A stretch of 5,430 nucleotides of DNA. It comes from Candidatus Fibrimonadales bacterium. GTDB taxonomy: Bacteria; Fibrobacterota; Fibrobacteria; Fibrobacterales; Fibrobacteraceae. The stretch covers positions 1-5,430 of the forward strand of contig WRMM01000161.1 in assembly GCA_009777135.1 (NCBI GenBank). The letters run 5' to 3'. The translations under genes were made by a program, and so were the position numbers. Position 1 is the stretch's first letter. Each line of letters begins with the position of its first letter. The notes under the pieces are model-generated. The model had not been told where the DNA came from, made no database searches, and saw only the letters and a list, made by a program, of their open reading frames with translations. Positions 4,781 to 5,430 of this stretch are shown here, one piece after another.

Positions 4781-5430
4781 CTACCTTTCAACAATGATTT
4801 TCCCCTTTGCCGTGCTTTTTCCGTCTGAGGCTACGTAATGATACAAGCCCGGAGCTACTAGCCTGCCGCTTTCGTTTGTTCCGTCCCAAGTAACTGCGCC
4901 GCCTCGCAAATCTTGTCCACGGAAAAGCCGCACTCGTTTGCCAGAAGAATCTAAAATATATACGGAAGATTTATCGCTTATATAATCTATTTTCACGTGC
5001 CTGTGCAAACCAGGGCGAAATGGATTGGGATAGGCTATGGGCTTGGGCGCATCTTTTTGCATATAGCCAGAAGCGCTACGAACAAGCGCTGTGGAAAAAA
5101 CGCTAATCCCTAAATCGTGAGCAAAAAAGACTTTGCCTCTTATGGTGTCTATTGCAAGGCCATAAACAAGTTCGTTCAAAAGCCCGTCTTTAATCTTATA
5201 TTGTTTTGCTATTAAACTATCCGGTGTGTTTTTTTGCGAAAATGAATAGGCGCCATCGCCAAGAGTGCTTATCCACAATCCATTTTGCGCATCCGTTTCC
5301 AAACCAGAAATTATGCTGCCGCTAAAACCGCGAATATAATCTGGTTCTTTCCATTCATCAGTGTTTTTATCCAAATAAAAAATTTTAGATGAAGAAACTG
5401 TCCATAAAACTCCTTTGCTGTCAAAAGCAA
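4781..5430 (-). CDS. Secreted beta-propeller protein with C-terminal FlgD-Ig / T9SS-type domain (5' part missing)
   Basis: The frame stays open to the right edge, so this is the last 215 residues of a longer protein; the stop is TAG at 4781-4783. A TTG codon at 5372-5374 is not its start, because the residues upstream of it continue the repeat pattern. Residues 1-112 contain three blade-like units of the two-component-regulator propeller kind: FDSKGVLWTVSSSKIFYLD, then DAQNGLWISTLGDGAYSF, then RGKVFFAHDLGISVF. From about 130, IAYPNPFRPG begins an 85-residue Ig-like domain with VYILDSSGKRVR, VTWDGTNESGRLV, APGLYHYV and a final GKIIVER. Such domains follow secreted proteins in Bacteroidota and Fibrobacterota, where related ones act as type IX secretion sorting signals. 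Export and surface location are inferences. No enzymatic residues are visible; a structural, binding or sensor role is possible. Confidence 0.85.
   Translation of the reverse strand, partial: AFDSKGVLWTVSSSKIFYLDKNTDEWKEPDYIRGFSGSIISGLETDAQNGLWISTLGDGAYSFSQKNTPDSLIAKQYKIKDGLLNELVYGLAIDTIRGKVFFAHDLGISVFSTALVRSASGYMQKDAPKPIAYPNPFRPGLHRHVKIDYISDKSSVYILDSSGKRVRLFRGQDLRGGAVTWDGTNESGRLVAPGLYHYVASDGKSTAKGKIIVER

Noticed and set aside
4763..4784. Terminator between thyA and the convergent gene
   Set aside because: Only a 4 bp stem (GTGT/ACAC, 4769-4781) is possible and there is no T-run on either strand.
5372..5374. TTG as start of a complete 197-residue minus-strand gene
   Set aside because: The frame is open to the window edge and the upstream residues (FDSKGVLWTVSSSKIFYLD) form another propeller blade, so the gene is cut by the window and not started at TTG.

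Overview
This 5.4 kb window is ordinary Gram-negative bacterial chromosome with an unusual repeat element in its middle. The organism is diderm. The evidence is a predicted lipoprotein protease, an MlaE-type lipid-transport permease, and a secreted beta-propeller protein whose C-terminal domain is of the FlgD-Ig / type IX secretion kind (PNPF start, WDGTN, GLYHY, basic last residue). These features, the modest GC content and the weak Shine-Dalgarno signals would fit Fibrobacterota or a relative in the Fibrobacterota/Chlorobi/Bacteroidota superphylum. The phylum call is an inference with no marker gene behind it.

Layout, left to right. (1) Positions 3-158 hold the 3' end of an unidentified + strand gene. 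(2) Positions 160-226 hold a 67 bp repeat with inverted ends, filling most of the gap before the next gene. (3) Positions 237-1985 encode a 582-residue S41 C-terminal processing peptidase (CtpA-like), a predicted lipoprotein. Its stop overlaps by 1 nt the start of (4) mlaE, positions 1985-2767, a full-length 260-residue permease with no mlaF or mlaD after it. (5) The 213 bp gap 2768-2980 is almost entirely a 176 bp repeat element (2776-2951). Its imperfect terminal inverted repeats are the same sequence as the ends of the 160-226 repeat. Inside are two heptanucleotide arrays facing each other: G-rich on the left, its C-rich complement on the right. Between them sits a good intrinsic-terminator candidate. 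(6) Positions 2981-3979 encode a class II fructose-bisphosphate aldolase, followed with no spacer by (7) thymidylate synthase (3980-4774). (8) On the minus strand, convergent with thyA and 6 bp away, is the C-terminal part of a beta-propeller protein that runs off the right edge (4781-5430).

The genes form two same-strand pairs, ctpA-mlaE (envelope maintenance) and fba-thyA (glycolysis/gluconeogenesis and dTMP synthesis), each tightly coupled. A copy of the repeat family lies directly upstream of each pair. In both places the right end of the repeat (TTACTATATTC) lies just before the start codon, so it may act as a mobile source of promoter elements. The protein-coding genes are standard. The repeat family is the only candidate here for something undescribed, and whether it is new cannot be decided without a genome-wide search.
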